Shown here: one piece after another, positions 35,106 to 47,443 of the stretch
How positions within the stretch are numbered: position 1 is the first letter of the stretch
Layout of the letters: every line of letters begins with the position of its first letter
From: Tetrapyrgos nigripes
Lineage: Eukaryota > Basidiomycota > Agaricomycetes > Agaricales > Campanellaceae
Assembly (NCBI GenBank): GCA_013368315.1
Contig: JAACJM010000076.1
Span: 281,030-345,029, forward strand
Direction: 5' to 3'
Length of the DNA stretch: 64,000 nt
Made by a program: the position numbers and the translations under genes
The notes under the pieces: generated by a model
What the model was told of the DNA's origin: nothing
What the model saw: the letters and a program-made list of their open reading frames with translations, nothing else
The model's database searches: none

Positions 35106-37487
35106 ATGGGCCTAGAACGCCAGTCTTCCAAGAACTCACAAGCTCTCTCGGGTCTTCGGACCATCAAACGAGACTTCTCTGACAACCCATCGACCTCACA
35201 GCCTGCCGTGAAACGAGAGCCGCCTCCACCAGCTCAAGCAGTGCTTGACCCAGCTGCGGAGGCCAGGAGACTGCGTCTGAAAGTAATCCAAGATGCTCTC
35301 AACGAAGACGTGCCAGCCTCCAAGCCGAATCCCGACCCGCCCGCAAAACCGCTTTCTCAATCACGGTCATTCAACAAACGCCCTTCCGATGCATCTCTCA
35401 ATTTGGGTGACTCTGAACCGCCTCAGAAGAAGAAAAGAAATCTCCCGCCTAGTTGGAAAGGGAATGACGGCACTACCGCGTCAGCTGCCGCTAATCATAC
35501 GCGTACCGCCGCTGGCATGAAAGCCACTGTTCTTCGCGAGACTCGCACGTCTGGTGATTCCCAGAAGCCCGCCAATGTCTTCCTTAGCCAGGAGCAAACG
35601 GAAATTCTGAAATTGGTGGAGGGAGGGATGAGCTTGTTCTACACGGGTAGTGCCGGTGAGTCCATATATGCGCTTTTTATTGATCTCTGTGTTCACTGTG
35701 TTGCAGGGACTGGGAAATCTGTACTCTTACGGGAGATCATCAAAACCCTGAAGAGAAAGTACGGGAAAAGCGCTGATGTGGTTGCCGTTACGGCCTCTAC
35801 TGGTGTGTTGGCTAATCGTTTCCAGTGCCCATAGACTAACTCTCGTTTGCAAGGTATCGCTGCTTGCAATATTGGTGGTGTCACCATACACTCCTTTGCT
35901 GGTATCGGACTGGGCATTGAATCTGCAGAAGAGCTTACTAGTAAAATCAGGAAGAACAAGAAATCTAGTGGCAGATGGGCTCGCACCAAAGTTCTGATCA
36001 TTGACGAAGGTAGATCAGTCTTGGTTCGCGACATGAACAACTCTAAACCTCCGGCTCAGTGTCCATGCTCGACGGTGACCTTTTCGACAAATTAGCCAAA
36101 ATCGGATCCATCCTTCGCAACAAAAAATTGAAGCCTTTTGGTGGTATCCAGGTAGGAATCAGTTTGTTACTGGTAATATTCAATTAACAGTGAATCCAAG
36201 ATTATCGTTACCGGAGATTTCTTCCAACTGCCTCCAGTCAACAAAACATCTTCAGTTAAATTTGCCTTTGAAGCTGAACACTGGTCGACGACTATCGAAA
36301 AAACGTTCAATTTGACCAAAGTGTTCCGACAACGAGACCAAGGTATGATACCTGGTTTTAATCGTATGTATGCTGCCATTCTCATTCCTCTTTCAGAGTT
36401 CGTGGATATGTTAAACGAGATGCGGTTCGGGGAATTGTCTCAGAAATCCATCAAGAGATTTCACCAACTCTCACGACCGATAGAATATGACGATGGTCTT
36501 GGACCTACTGAATTGTACGTGCAGTCTCTCAATATCGAGCCTTTTGGCTTAACCATGTCTTCAGATTTCCCCGACGTGAGGACGTTGACCGTTCCAACGG
36601 AACTCGCCTTCAGCGTCTCCAAGATGCCGACGTTACATATCAAGCCGTAGATAGCGGAACTGCGGATCCAACGCAAAGGGAGAAGTTGTTGAACAATTTT
36701 ATGGCGCCGAAGATCCTGAACCTGCGTGTAAATGCTCAGGTCAGTCTGTAGCCTTCGTTGTGAGCATTGCTGACCTCTAGTAGGTCATGTTGATCAAGAA
36801 TTATGATGAAACGCTCGTGAACGGGTCCATGGGGCGTGTGGTAGAGTTTAAATACCCAAATGAGCTGGATGACAACGAAGGCTCCTCTTCCAAGCCGCCG
36901 TCTACCGCCGGATCTTCCTCTGCTTCGAAAAAACCCACCAAAGCGCAGCAGAAGTACCCGGTGGTCGAGTTTCTTATACCTGGTGGAGGACGATCGACAG
37001 TGTTAGTGACTCCAGAAACCTTCAAAGTTGAACTTCCTTCCGGCGAAGTCCAAGCTTCACGGACCCAAGTGAGCTATCCCTGGCCAGGCCTTCTTACACA
37101 CTGACACTCCCACCAGTTTCCGTTGATCTTGGCGTGGGCTATGTCAATCCATAAATCACAAGGACAGACTCTGGAGAGAGTCAAGGTTGACCTTGGCAGA
37201 GTCTTCGAGAAAGGTATGGGTCGTCTTGTGCATTTGTCCGTTCTGGTGCTCATTGTCACTTTAGGACAAGCTTACGTTGCTCTGTCTCGTGCTACCTCTA
37301 TGGAAGGACTTCAGGTGCTGAATTTTGACCACCATAAAGTGAGTAATCTTCCATTCTTTTCCGATCTTGGTCTCAATCTTTTATGGCTCAGGTGAAGGCG
37401 CATCCGAAAGTCGTTGCATGGACCAGAACTCTAGAGACCATAGCGTGTGGGGAACAGGAAGATCACGATGCGTCCTGGACGCTCTGA
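35106..37487 (+). CDS. PIF1: PIF1-family 5'-3' DNA helicase
   Basis: A helicase acting on G-quadruplexes, telomeres, Okazaki fragments and mitochondrial DNA. The ATG at 35106 starts [20 protein letters not shown]. After a disordered basic N-terminus comes [16 protein letters not shown], then Walker [17 protein letters not shown] (split by an intron after GSAG), [23 protein letters not shown], Walker [25 protein letters not shown] (motif III), [47 protein letters not shown] and YVALSRATS. The end is DASWTL, TGA 37485-37487. About ten introns. Intact, about 660 residues. Confidence 0.93.
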
Positions 37488-37611
37488 CAGTCTCCTTTAT
37501 CATTATTATTGTTGCAATTCTGTTTGAAGCACTGCTGCTGCCATTAGCATGGAATTAATGTAATGTACAACAGATCCTGACAAAGCCAGGCCATTCACTG
37601 TATCATGGATG

Positions 37612-38982
37612 TTACTGAGAAGCGATGGACGTAAGATAGCTTGGTGGTTCGTCGGTAAGCCCCCGAGCCCAATCTGAATTCTGCTGAGCCTCAAGCATCT
37701 CAATCTGCGCCTTCATCCGTTCCATTTGCGCCGCCATTTGCCTATTCTCTGTCCTGAGATCATTTTCCTGTTCTCCTGTCGACAAAGCTTGGTTGACCAT
37801 GGCGAGAACTTGTAACCGCAAACGTTTTGCTTCATCCTCCAATAACCGTTGACGTTCACCAGTTGGGACATTCTGATAAGACGAGACCGCATGTTCGTCG
37901 TGTGCTGTGGCAGTATCGGGAGCAGTATCGTAACTCATGACGGCGGGCGGAGTTTTTTCGTCGCGGAAAGCCGACCATGAAACAGAGCTGCTTGTTCCCT
38001 GTGTAGAACCCTCAACCGATGTAGCAAAGCGTTCTGGTGGATTCGATTTTGATTTTGGGGAGCTGAAATCCGAACTCGGGCTCATAGCCGTGAAGGGTGT
38101 GATGGCGGGGGTATTGCGAGATGGTCTCACCAGGTTGAGCCTCGAAGTAGACTGCATAGGTGATGGGTCATTCGAATCATCACTCTTCTCCGGCTGATGC
38201 GCGGCAGCTTGAAGACGAGCAATTCGACGACGGAAGACCAAAAACATGATCACTGTTCCCGTTGAAAACCCGAAAGCAAGACTTCCGATAACAGCTCCGA
38301 CGAGAGCACCGGTGCTTGCGCCAGATGAGTTGGACGAAGGGGATTGGGTAGATTGTTCACTATTTTTGGTTGCACACTGTCAGAACGGCTCAAATGCGGG
38401 AAAAAGCTTCCAACATACTTGCTTACGGAGGGACTCGGACTTGGACAGGATGAGGACGTAGCATCCAACGCGGCGCGAACATTGATGGGTGTACTAGTGA
38501 AGAAACCGCTGTAAACGTGATTATGAGTTCACGATCAGATACAGATACAGCTGTAAGAAAAATTACCCGTCATCGTTTCCAGTATTGGTCGCAATGATCT
38601 GAAATGTCCTGCAACATGATAGTATCAGCAAGAAAGTGTGTAAGGAAGCATCCTACGTACCCATTTCTGATGAAAACGAATGGCACTGTTCCACTTGTTG
38701 CACCACTATTATCAACTTGGATAGATAGTACTTTATTGCTCGGGTTGTTCACATCGTGTTCATCCAACCACCAGCCAGATGGATCACTACTGTCTCTTGT
38801 CCAGGTCACTGTCGTTGGAGAAAACGCAGTCGGGTTCTCGTCGGAGATGTTGAGCGAAAAGGAGAGTGCGCTCGTTATATAGGAAACGAGTCTGGAATAA
38901 CGAGAAGCTCCAGCCACCATCGGACCCAGACAAGAAAAGTAACCTACGATAGAGACAGACAACCACGGCTGCACCAGAGCAT
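37612..38982 (-). CDS. Single-pass membrane protein with Ser/Thr-rich ectodomain (function unknown)
   Basis: I do not recognise a named family. A 56-nt first intron (38892-38947) joins MLWCSRGCLSLS to LVSYITSALSFSLN, a plausible signal peptide. The ectodomain continues VTWTRDSSDPSGWWLDEHD and GTVPFVFIRNG, then TFQIIATNTGNDDG, in a beta-sandwich-like style common in basidiomycete surface proteins. A Ser/Pro stretch leads to a helix, TGALVGAVIGSLAFGF...MFLVF, and a basic stop-transfer RRRIARLQ. The cytosolic tail is Ser/Pro-rich and ends with a coiled coil (about 37690-37850). The type I topology is inferred. It could be a stress-sensor-like (Mid2/Wsc style) protein, but no WSC domain is seen. 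Confidence 0.65.
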
Positions 38983-39463
38983 GATGGAGAGGAACGAAAG
39001 AAAGGATAGGTGGGTTTGTTGGTCGTGAGATGTTATGTAGTATGTGTGTTCCACATTCTAGACGGGAGTAGCAGATACGAGTATGGAGGATTGAAACTGC
39101 AATCATTCTTAAATTTGATCATCAGGATGGGTCTAAATGTGTCAGGGCCATAGACACCTGTAGTTGACTGAGGAAAGGGTCAAATATATGAAACCAGATC
39201 ACACTAGTGTAGGTGGGTACCCTACCACGGGAGGCGTTGGCAAGCTGATTTTGTGCCACGTTCATCAGTCTATGAGGAGCCTGGTACAAGGAAGAGAGCT
39301 CGGGAACTTTTACACGACTCCGCGTCCGTGAAACCGATGTTGATGATGGATAAACACAATATGTTTGCAATATGTTACACTTGTCGAATCGTCATACAAC
39401 CAAAATTATACAAAGTTCTTGACGCTCGTGTATGAGGCTATGGCCTTGCCTGGCATTCCGACC
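38983..39463. other. Intergenic, no gene seen
   Basis: This 481-bp stretch between two minus-strand genes is AT-rich around 39350-39430. No conserved coding or RNA feature is apparent. Confidence 0.4.
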
Positions 39464-40309
39464 TTAAGCTCCTGTTCCTTTCATGACTAGTTCTAAATGT
39501 GGACCCTTTTCGTCTGCTCCAGGAAGAGGTCGGTAAGATTTGTCCAAATGTTTGGCGCGATAATCAGCTTTGGCCTTGACGTTAGTGCCTGTACGACGTT
39601 CGTGGTCGGCAATCACATCTTGAGGGACATCACTGTCGCTATTGAAGGCCTTCATGAGCTGAGGAAGGCCGAGGGGCAGAGGGCTAGCAAGCAAAGTAAG
39701 TTGTAATGTCCGTGGATGACCAGATATGACTTACTCTCCGCGATCAATTTGCCACAAGTGCCATGTTTTACCATAAGTTGTGTGGAGATTCTTAAGAGCA
39801 GGCATCTCCAAGGCATCATCGACGCCTGAAGGGATGCCAGGTTTGGCTATCATGGTAAGGAGACCTAAATAGTGGTCCCGTTATATGTTAGCATGCCGCG
39901 TAGTATGAGGATTGCAGGGATGAAACATACCAGACTCGATCTCATATTTATGACTATGCCAAAGCTTCTTCTCCTCGTCGTCAAGTGTCCGGAATAAATT
40001 TTCGGTGATGATGTACTCAATACCTATCAACCTGGCTGTAGGTTCGTTCGAATCAAAAATGATACACTGATGGATGTCACTGCTGGTGTTGTGTGTACAA
40101 AAATGATATGCAGGCACTGCAGGTCGAGCGGGATCATGAGCATAAGGGTGTAAAGCACACAGCGCCTGTTTGATGTTTGAGATGGGTTTGAAAGAAAAGG
40201 CCGGTGCCTGGGCAACGTCGAAAGCTTTGTCGCTAAGAGAGAGCGGTTCGCCAGCGACGTTTGTAGATTGGTTGTGTGGAAGCGCAGTAGTTGGTGCGTT
40301 GGGATCCAT
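39464..40309 (-). CDS. DUF1264 / oil-body-associated-like protein
   Basis: Starts [16 protein letters not shown] at 40309. The conserved core is [37 protein letters not shown] and [16 protein letters not shown], the hallmark of the DUF1264 (OBAP) family. It continues across an intron to [16 protein letters not shown], then [13 protein letters not shown], and after another intron [13 protein letters not shown]. The end is [10 protein letters not shown]. Two introns with clean GT-AG ends. The biochemical role of fungal members is not established; plant relatives associate with oil bodies. Confidence 0.82.
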
Positions 40310-40935
40310 TGGTTGGGGAATATACTTGGTTGCGGATATACATACTTTGCAAAAGATGATGAGGTGAGGGATGATGGCATTTTGATGGCATTTATGATTT
40401 CAGCTGGAGCGGAAACAGCCTTTTTTCAACCAGACCCGCCGGCACTTCTCACCGTGTTTCATGATGTCCTCGTATCGGCTTCTGGAATTATGGGATTTGA
40501 AGCAAGTCCAATGGCAACCTTACTGCGGCATTGAAGGCAATATCTCCGGTTTGGACTACCTGCATCATGACTTCGCTATACGAGACTCTATGATGGCGCC
40601 TATTAGTATTCATGCGCAGCCAAGTCCAGCAAGATACCACGAACACAACACTGCTTCCTCCTCAGAAACCAAGGAACGGTTTGCGAAACCATTCGCTCGC
40701 CTATCAGCTAGCACATGGACTCCCTTTCTCAATGTCATCTTCCAGTTGGCCGAACTGCTTTTTTCTTTTGAATGTTTCTTGGATGTTTAAAAAGTGTAAC
40801 TTTTTCTGAGGTTCAGCAGCTAGTTCTCATTTTCGTTCTCGACGCAGCTTGACCCGGTGTCCTTCATTTTCTTTTGGCTTGACGCCCCCTTCCCCACTTC
40901 CCCACTCTCGTTCTTTTTCTCTATCATCTCTCTTG
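40310..40935. other. Divergent intergenic region, no gene seen
   Basis: This 626-bp stretch separates the DUF1264 gene (-) from the secreted-protein gene (+). It ends in a CT-rich tract (about 40880-40930, CCCCCTTCCCCACTTCCCC) just before the ATG at 40936, typical of strongly expressed fungal promoters. Short open frames in it look spurious. Confidence 0.4.
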
Positions 40936-42347
40936 ATGCGTGCCTCGGCTGTCTTCTTCTCGTTTGCTTCGGTTGTGTTGGCTGCACCAGCCTCGCAGAA
41001 GGGTCAACAGGGTGCACTGGGAAATCTTCCTAATTCCAAAGGAACCAACGGCGCTGCCAACTTTCAGTCGGCAGATGACGCTCAGTCTTCGTTGACTTTA
41101 GACCCTAGAGTTATTGCTACTGGCTTCGCTAATGATGGTCAAGGTAGCATCTTTTCATTTTTCGCTCAAACTTCTGTTGATGTACATCGGTATCAGAGGT
41201 GCAGGAAGCAGGGCAAGTTGCTTCTCTCACGAGCACCAATAACTTTATCAATTTCTGTTTAACGCAACCAAATCTTCCTATCACGAGTACGTAGAAGATG
41301 TTCCTTTCTGCTTCTTTTCAATACTGACGATTTTTGCAGACGGAAAGCAAATTGAGACCGGCTCCTGTAACCCAGCTCCTATGGGTGTCCTGCCAAGCTC
41401 AGATAACATGCCCTCTTCCAAATTCATCTTCCCGAAAAACGGTGTCGTTCTTCAAACAGGGGAAATCTTCACCATCACGATGGCTGTCAGGAATATCGAA
41501 TTAGGAAACTTTGTAAACGCACAGGAAAACTATTTTGCCGCACCACAGCACCTCAATGACCAGGGTCAGATCATTGGCCATACTCATGTCACGATCGACT
41601 TTTTGGGTTCGATAAACGATACGCAGCCAACCAACCCCAAGAAATTTGCCTATTTCAAGGTACGCAACATGATCTCTGTTGAGTTTCATCTAACATGGTT
41701 CGGCAGGGCGTCAACACTCCAGCAAAAGATGGAGTTGCAAGTGTTACTGTCGATGAAGGTCTTCCGGCTGGGTTCTACCGACTCGCATCAATAAATGCGG
41801 CGGCCAACCATCAGCCTGTGCTTGTACCAATCGCGCAACATGGGAGTCTTGATGATATGGTCTACGTGAGTATCTTCTTTCCGCAGAAACTAGATGGCTA
41901 ACCATGATGCTTCCTTGTCACCAGTTCACAGTAGCAGACGATCCTTTCTCCGTTCCTGCGGGATTCCCGGGAGAAGATAATGGGGCTTCCACCGCTAATG
42001 GTACAACTAATACTCAGGGAAACAATGCTCAGACCGGTACTGCCGTTGGGAACACGGGAAATACTGCGACTACAACTGGACAGCAGGGACAAAAGGGTGG
42101 ACAGAGTCAGCAAGGACAGCAACAACAGGGTGGACAGAGTCAGCAAGGGCAGCAACAACAGGGTGGACAGAGTCAGCAAGGGCAGCAACAACAGGGTGGA
42201 CAAAGTCAACAGGGACAAGGACAGAAGAGTCAACAAGGGCAGAATAACCAACAACCTCAGACTCAGGGGCCAAGTAATCAACAAGGAGGCTTTGGGGGTT
42301 TTGGCGGCTTTCATTTCCCTGACCTTGGTAAGATCTTTGGGTTCTAA
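40936..42347 (+). CDS. Secreted protein with Gln/Gly-rich repeat tail (basidiomycete family, function unknown)
   Basis: ATG 40936 opens a clear signal peptide, MRASAVFFSFASVVLAAPAS. The mature part has LDPRVIATGFANDGQ, EAGQVASLTSTNNFINFCL, GSCNPAPMGVLPSSDNMPSS, ITMAVRNIELGNFVNAQENY, IIGHTHVTIDFL and GVNTPAKDGV...GFYRLASINAAANHQPV, ending DDMVYFTVADD. This block is a widespread secreted family in Agaricomycetes by my recollection; no role is established. After it come an Asn/Thr-rich linker, three to four 11-residue GQSQQGQQQQG repeats, and a Gly/Phe-rich end, FGGFGGFHFPDLGKIFGF. Five introns or so. The repeat tail could drive self-association or wall attachment. Confidence 0.75.
42099..42215 (+). 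repeat. 33-bp tandem repeat in a coding region
   Basis: The units 42099-42131, 42132-42164 and 42165-42197 are almost identical, followed by a partial diverged unit. Each encodes GQSQQGQQQQG. The length keeps frame, so copy-number change would alter the protein tail by 11 residues at a time. Confidence 0.85.
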
Positions 42348-42750
42348 AACTTGGCTGCGTCTGAGTGGTATTTATTATTTATTATTCCGTTACTCTGTAT
42401 ATGATGTGTACGCTTGCTACCTGTGGTGCATTTTTACTGCGTATACATACTTCATGAATTCATGAACGTTTACTTACTATCAGAATTGAGTAAATGACAA
42501 AAAATGAACATCGTAAAAAGCTGCGCAAAAAAGCCGTGTAAAAATCCGTTGAATGGGATGACTGCAATTCTGCCGAATTTTCCGTGGATCATCGGTCCAA
42601 CTACTCACTAGTCCTCCTGTATCATTTAATCCTGCAAACGATGGACACTCCAGCGATGCCTATAAAAGCAGATTATTGCAGAGGTCTAATGCATCATATC
42701 CCCTGCAATCAGTCTTGCCTTTAAATCCAAGTTTCAGCAATACTAGTCCG
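42348..42750. other. Intergenic with AT-rich 3' flank and TATA-like promoter
   Basis: No gene is seen. CTATAAAAGC near 42659 lies about 90 bp upstream of the monooxygenase start at 42751 and is a plausible TATA box. Confidence 0.4.
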
Positions 42751-45111
42751 ATGTCGCATCCAGTCTTGATTGTGAGTTGATTTCCACTCTTTGCTGTGAC
42801 CTGGTGTTTAATTTGTGTTTAATCATTTGCATGAATTAGGTCGGTGCAGGTCCTACAGGTACCATCCATTCAGGTCTTCTTTCGTTTTGATAATCTAATC
42901 ACTCTCAAAACTAGGACTCGTTCTGGCCCTCACTCTTCTGCGAAACAACGTTCCTGTCCGCATTATAGAGAAGCAACCGAAATATCAAATTGGGCAAAGA
43001 GGTTCTGGCATTCAAGTAGGTGGATTGATTTTACCAGACAGAAGCATGTTCTAATATAATGTTCGCGTTAGTCCCGAACACTCGAAGTGTACAAGGTCCT
43101 TGGGATTCTTCAGGAGATTCTTGACGCGTCTGGTCAGTTTCAACAAATTGAACAATGGCTCTTTAAAGCAGAGAAGCCCGCGAAGGTTATGGACATGTCG
43201 GTGACTACTCCAAATACCTCATCACGGCCTTATGTGCGTATCCGTCCCTTAAAGCGTTCTTTCTACTTATGCCGCGATCGTTGGTACAGAACAACCCCGC
43301 CATGTTGGGCCAGGACAGACACGAACATATTCTTCGTAACGTTCTGGATCGGGATTACGGCTGTAAAGTCGAACTCGGCACAGAATTCATTTCATTTGAG
43401 CAACATCCCGACCATGTTGTCGTCAACCTTGAGAAAACAGTCGATGGGCAAACGACAACTGAGACAGCGACATTTGCATATCTTGTTGGGACAGATGGTG
43501 CCCACTCGAAAGTACGAAAAGAGCTGGGGCTTACTTTCCTTGGAGAATCCATTCCATCTGTCGCAGTTCTCGTTGGAGACATGGATATCAAGGGGATGGA
43601 TAGAAAGGTATCTGCCCTACTCCAGCGCTTATCACATTTCAATGGTTGCTGACCCTCGTTTCTCCAGTATTGGCGCTTGTGGGGTGATCAAGATACCGGT
43701 AGTCCCATGGGTAGACGGTATGTCCTGAGATCGTTCTTGACAGTGACAGGGTTCTAAATTATATGTATATTTAGGATGATCTCTTTAAGGCCTACAGAGA
43801 CTGACGACGACCGGGTCAATTTCTACATTTCTGGTTTTGGAGAGGAGAAGGTTCTTGCTGGTGGTCGGGAAGCAATCGTAGAGTGCATTAAGGAAGCAAC
43901 TGGAAGGTCGGATTTACAATTTGGAGAGCTCATCGTGGCGAACATCTGGCGGTGAGTTCCTCTTTAGCTCATGTACGGCGAGTCGCATAGTTGAACATCT
44001 TATCCGCAGACCTAACATTCGTATGGTCAATAAATTCGGAGAAGGAAGAGTTTTTATTGCTGGCGGTAAGCTATCGCTCCCTAGTGCACACCAATTGATA
44101 TTATGCTCATTCTGCACCAGATGCTGCACATTGCCACAGTCCCACAGGTGGTCAAGGGATTGTTTCGGGCGTACAAGACTCAGTGAGTGTTTTCCTTACA
44201 GCCCTTTGCATATTATTCTACAGGTCGCGAAGTCTGGCAGTACCTATTTACTAATGTTTGTTCCCATACAAATTGATACAATACAAAAGATCCTGAAATG
44301 ATGGCAATTGTATGGGAGCAAACATTAATAAATAGGTAGCGCAAAAGTTCGCGACCTGTAGAATAATATGCAAACGGCTGTACACTAGTTTGATTACCTG
44401 TCTCATGTATATGTACAGTTCAATCTTGGTTGGAAACTGTCCCTTACCTACAAAAATCTCGCTTCCGGCTCACTGCTGGAGACCTATTCTCAAGAACGAC
44501 TTCTAGTTATCGCCACCATGCTCGAGAAAACGACCGAACTCTTCCACAAGACATTCGGCACCAACGGGCGAGACGGATGGTTCCGTGGTTACGAGTTGAG
44601 ACAACTTGGAGTCAACTACCGGAGAGGCCCCTTGGTTGTAGACCAGAAGTACACCGAGGTTGAAGAAGGCTCGGACCCTTACCGTGCTGGTGATGATGGG
44701 ACAGTGAGGGCTGGAGACCGAGCACCCGACGCCCCTGGGCTAGTCAAGCACTCAAATCGATCGGAGACGACAAGTTTCTTCGATGTATTTAAACCATCTG
44801 TTCACACCGTCATCGTCTTCGCTGGAGCGACGGGTACAGATGAGCAAGATGCAGTTTTGAAGGCCGTGACCCAATACCCGAAAGGAACGGTTCAAACGGT
44901 CGTTGTGTACCCTACCTCCTCATCCGCCATGGATTCTCTGTCTGCGCAAGCGGACTATGTCCTCGTGGACTGCGAGGGTCATGCGTACAAGAACTACGTC
45001 GTTTCTGATACGGAGCTGTCTGTGGTTGTGGTGAGGCCAGATGCCTATATTGGTGCTCTGATCCTTCAACGGGACAGTCTAGAGTCGTATTTCAAGAATA
45101 TCTTTGCATAG
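42751..45111 (+). CDS. FAD-dependent aromatic hydroxylase (phenol 2-monooxygenase-like)
   Basis: A class A flavoprotein monooxygenase. The short first exon MSHPVLI joins VGAGPTG (GxGxxG dinucleotide motif) and LVLALTLLRNNVPVRIIEKQ; RGSGIQ joins SRTLEVYKVLGI. The DG motif reads YLVGTDGAHSKVRKELGL and the GD motif VFIAG + DAAHCHSPTGGQG. Then SFNLGWKLSLTYK and SYSQER-like text, and a thioredoxin-like C-terminal domain (GTDEQDAVLKAV to YVLVDCEGHAYKNY), typical of the PheA/TfdB group, ending SYFKNIFA. TAG 45109-45111. The intron 44183-44418 is 236 nt, far longer than its neighbours, because it holds a MITE. The substrate is unknown. Confidence 0.87.
44199..44380. mobile_element. Foldback MITE (TA target, Tc1/mariner-like) inside an intron
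   Basis: The ends are inverted copies: CAGCCCTTTGCATATTATTC at the left and the complement of CAGCCGTTTGCATATTATTC at the right. The match continues through TACAGGTCGCGAA and, after a short unpaired patch, through TACCTATTTA...CCCATACAA near the centre. Nearly the whole 182 bp can fold on itself. It is flanked by TA on both sides (44197-44198 and 44381-44382), the target duplication of Tc1/mariner-type elements. No coding capacity. Confidence 0.8.
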
Positions 45112-45249
45112 AAAAGGAGGGAACATCTCCCGAAGCGCCAGAACGTTGGAAAGGAAATGCACATATATACTATGTTGGTTAATATGATATTATTGCTACA
45201 ATGCAGTTATTAGGACATTAAATAGGACATTATTCAACGCAGAAGCCTC

Positions 45250-47443
45250 TTAGGCAAATTCCTTCAGATCTGTAGGAGTGTCCTGACCATCCTTGTCGCT
45301 GCCGTATTGCTTTGCAACAACAGTGTCCGCTTCTTCGAGCTGCTTGCGATATTTAAGCGACTGCATTGGCCAAGTGTGCTGATACATTAAATCAATTTCC
45401 TCGAGGGAAAGACCCTTCGTCTACACAATTCAAGTGAATATGACGAAGTCGATGCCAATTACGATGACTTGCCTCGGGAACACAGAACAGGGTGAAGATT
45501 ATGCAGCATAAGCAGGTTGAACCCCAAATGAAGAAGACGTTGGAACCGAGGCCAGCAGAACCGGGTTCATCGTTAACAAGGTAGGGCGTAGCATAGCCAA
45601 TACCGAAATTCCACAACCAATTACTTGCTAAAATTGTGGGCCGTTGTGAGCTCATAATGTCAAGAAAGCTTGATACTATAGGAGAAATCACGTACCTGTA
45701 GCCATCGACATCGCTTTGGCACGAATAGCGAGTGGGAATATCTCTCCTGCAATGTAAAGAAAAGTTAAGACTCGAGCGGCAGAACAGCATGAATCAAGAT
45801 CGCCTCACCGCACACAATCCACGCTCCAGGCCTATCGGATTTTTGTCAACACAATCTCATGCATAAAAATAAGTAGCTTACCCCCAAGTCGAAGCAAAGA
45901 ATCCCTAAAGAATAAAAGCCTATGGGTGAGCACAGGGGCGCACTGGAAATCTTCCAAGACTCACAATATAGATGCAGACAAATGCGATGAGGACTCTCTG
46001 ACCTGCCATGTTGTCGTCGGACACAGTGGCCCCAACAATTGCCACAATGAATTCACAGACCGTCATTCCAACGGCTCCCCAAAGCAACAAGACTCTCCTT
46101 CCAAATCTTTCAACACCGTAGATACCGGGTACGGTCATACCAACGTTAACGACATTAGTGGCAATCGTAATGATGAAGGGGTTGGTGATTCCAGCTTGCT
46201 TGAAGAAAGTCGTTCCGTAGTAGAAGATGAAATTAATACCAGTGAGTTGCTGCCAGGCCTGGATGAAGATACCAGTGAGAGTACGCAAAAGAATTTTGTT
46301 TTGAGTTGGTCTGAAGCAATCTAGGTAGCTGGTCTCGCCAAGAGCAAGTTCGGCTTCCAGGTTGGCGCGGATCTCAGCGATTTCACCCTGGAGAACGGAA
46401 TCATCAGCGGAAAGGCCGGTGAGACGACTGAGTGATTGTGCCGCATCATCGAATTTGTCCGTCTTGATGAGCCAACGGGGGGACTAGAGAGAACAGAGAA
46501 TTAATCCTGTAGAATTTAAAGTTTAAACGCATACCTCGGGAAGCAGCAGCATTCCAACAGAGAGTACAAAGGCAAAGACGAACTGGATGCCAATTGGGAT
46601 ACGATAGGCGGCGTGAGAGTCCATATCCTTTGTCGCGTTGTTCACGATCGCAGCAACAAGAAGACCAATAGTGATAGCCCATTGGTAACAAGCCACGATA
46701 GCGCCTCTGATCCATTTCGGGGCACTAGAAAGGACGGGGGACTGAGCACAGAATTGACTCTGCTCTACAAGACTGCTTACCATTCAGACTGGTACATAGG
46801 AACCAAACACGAAACTATACCAACACCGAGACCAGCAAAGACTCTACCGGCACTCTATCACGAAATATCAGCGGATTGCGAAGACAAGACAAGACTACTC
46901 ACGAAAAGCGGAACGGCCGTAGATGCAGTCTGCATTGCGACACCGATATTAAAGACGCAACAACCAATGATGATTCCATATCTTCTGCCGATCCAATCTA
47001 GTGTCACAGGACTTTAAGGAACGGACGGAAGGGTTATGGATGAAGAAACAAGCACTTACCACCAATGGGAGCGCCAGCGAGAGCACCGAAAAATGTGCCT
47101 GGATAATAGTCAACATATGAGACTCCGAGTGTGTCTAAACCACTTACCGGCGGATAGAATGGAGACAACGAGGGACTCGGTAGAGGACGAGATAGCGTAT
47201 GGTGCTGTCGGGTCTCCAGTGGCGTGCCCAAAGGTCCGAAGCCAGTCAGGCATCTCCTTTAACCCGCTAATGACGCCAGTGTCGTATCCATAAAGGATAC
47301 CTGCTGTCGCAGCGAACGAAGTCATCAAAATGCCAGCGATTTTGTTCTGAAGAGACATTCAGAAAAAAATAACCCAACGAGAAAGCTCGAAGAGGTACCT
47401 TCGTGTCGACATTGATACCACCACCAGTTGCTTGGGGAGGCAT
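45250..47443 (-). CDS. MFS sugar (hexose-type) transporter
   Basis: A 12-helix plasma-membrane sugar transporter. ATG 47443: MPPQATGGGINVDTK. Family signatures: GYDTGVISGLKEMPDWL, GALAGAPIGD-WIGRRYG, AGRVFAGLGVGIVSCLVPMY, PESPRWLIKTDKF, FIQAWQQLTGINFIFYYG, TTFFKQAGITNPF, YGVERFGRR, ASNWLWNFGIGYATPYL and VPETKGLSLEEIDLMY. The tail is acidic and ends TPTDLKEFA; TAA is at 45250-45252. About nine introns. The order of R-R, PESPR and PETKG motifs matches SP-family transporters such as Hxt/Snf3. The specific sugar cannot be told. Confidence 0.9.

Noticed and set aside
40461..40809. ORFs between the DUF1264 and secreted-protein genes
   Set aside because: They lie in the divergent promoter region and lack any family resemblance.
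41898..42314. Leu-rich minus-strand ORF opposite the Gln-rich repeats
   Set aside because: It is the antisense shadow of the CAG/CAA-rich repeats in the secreted protein.
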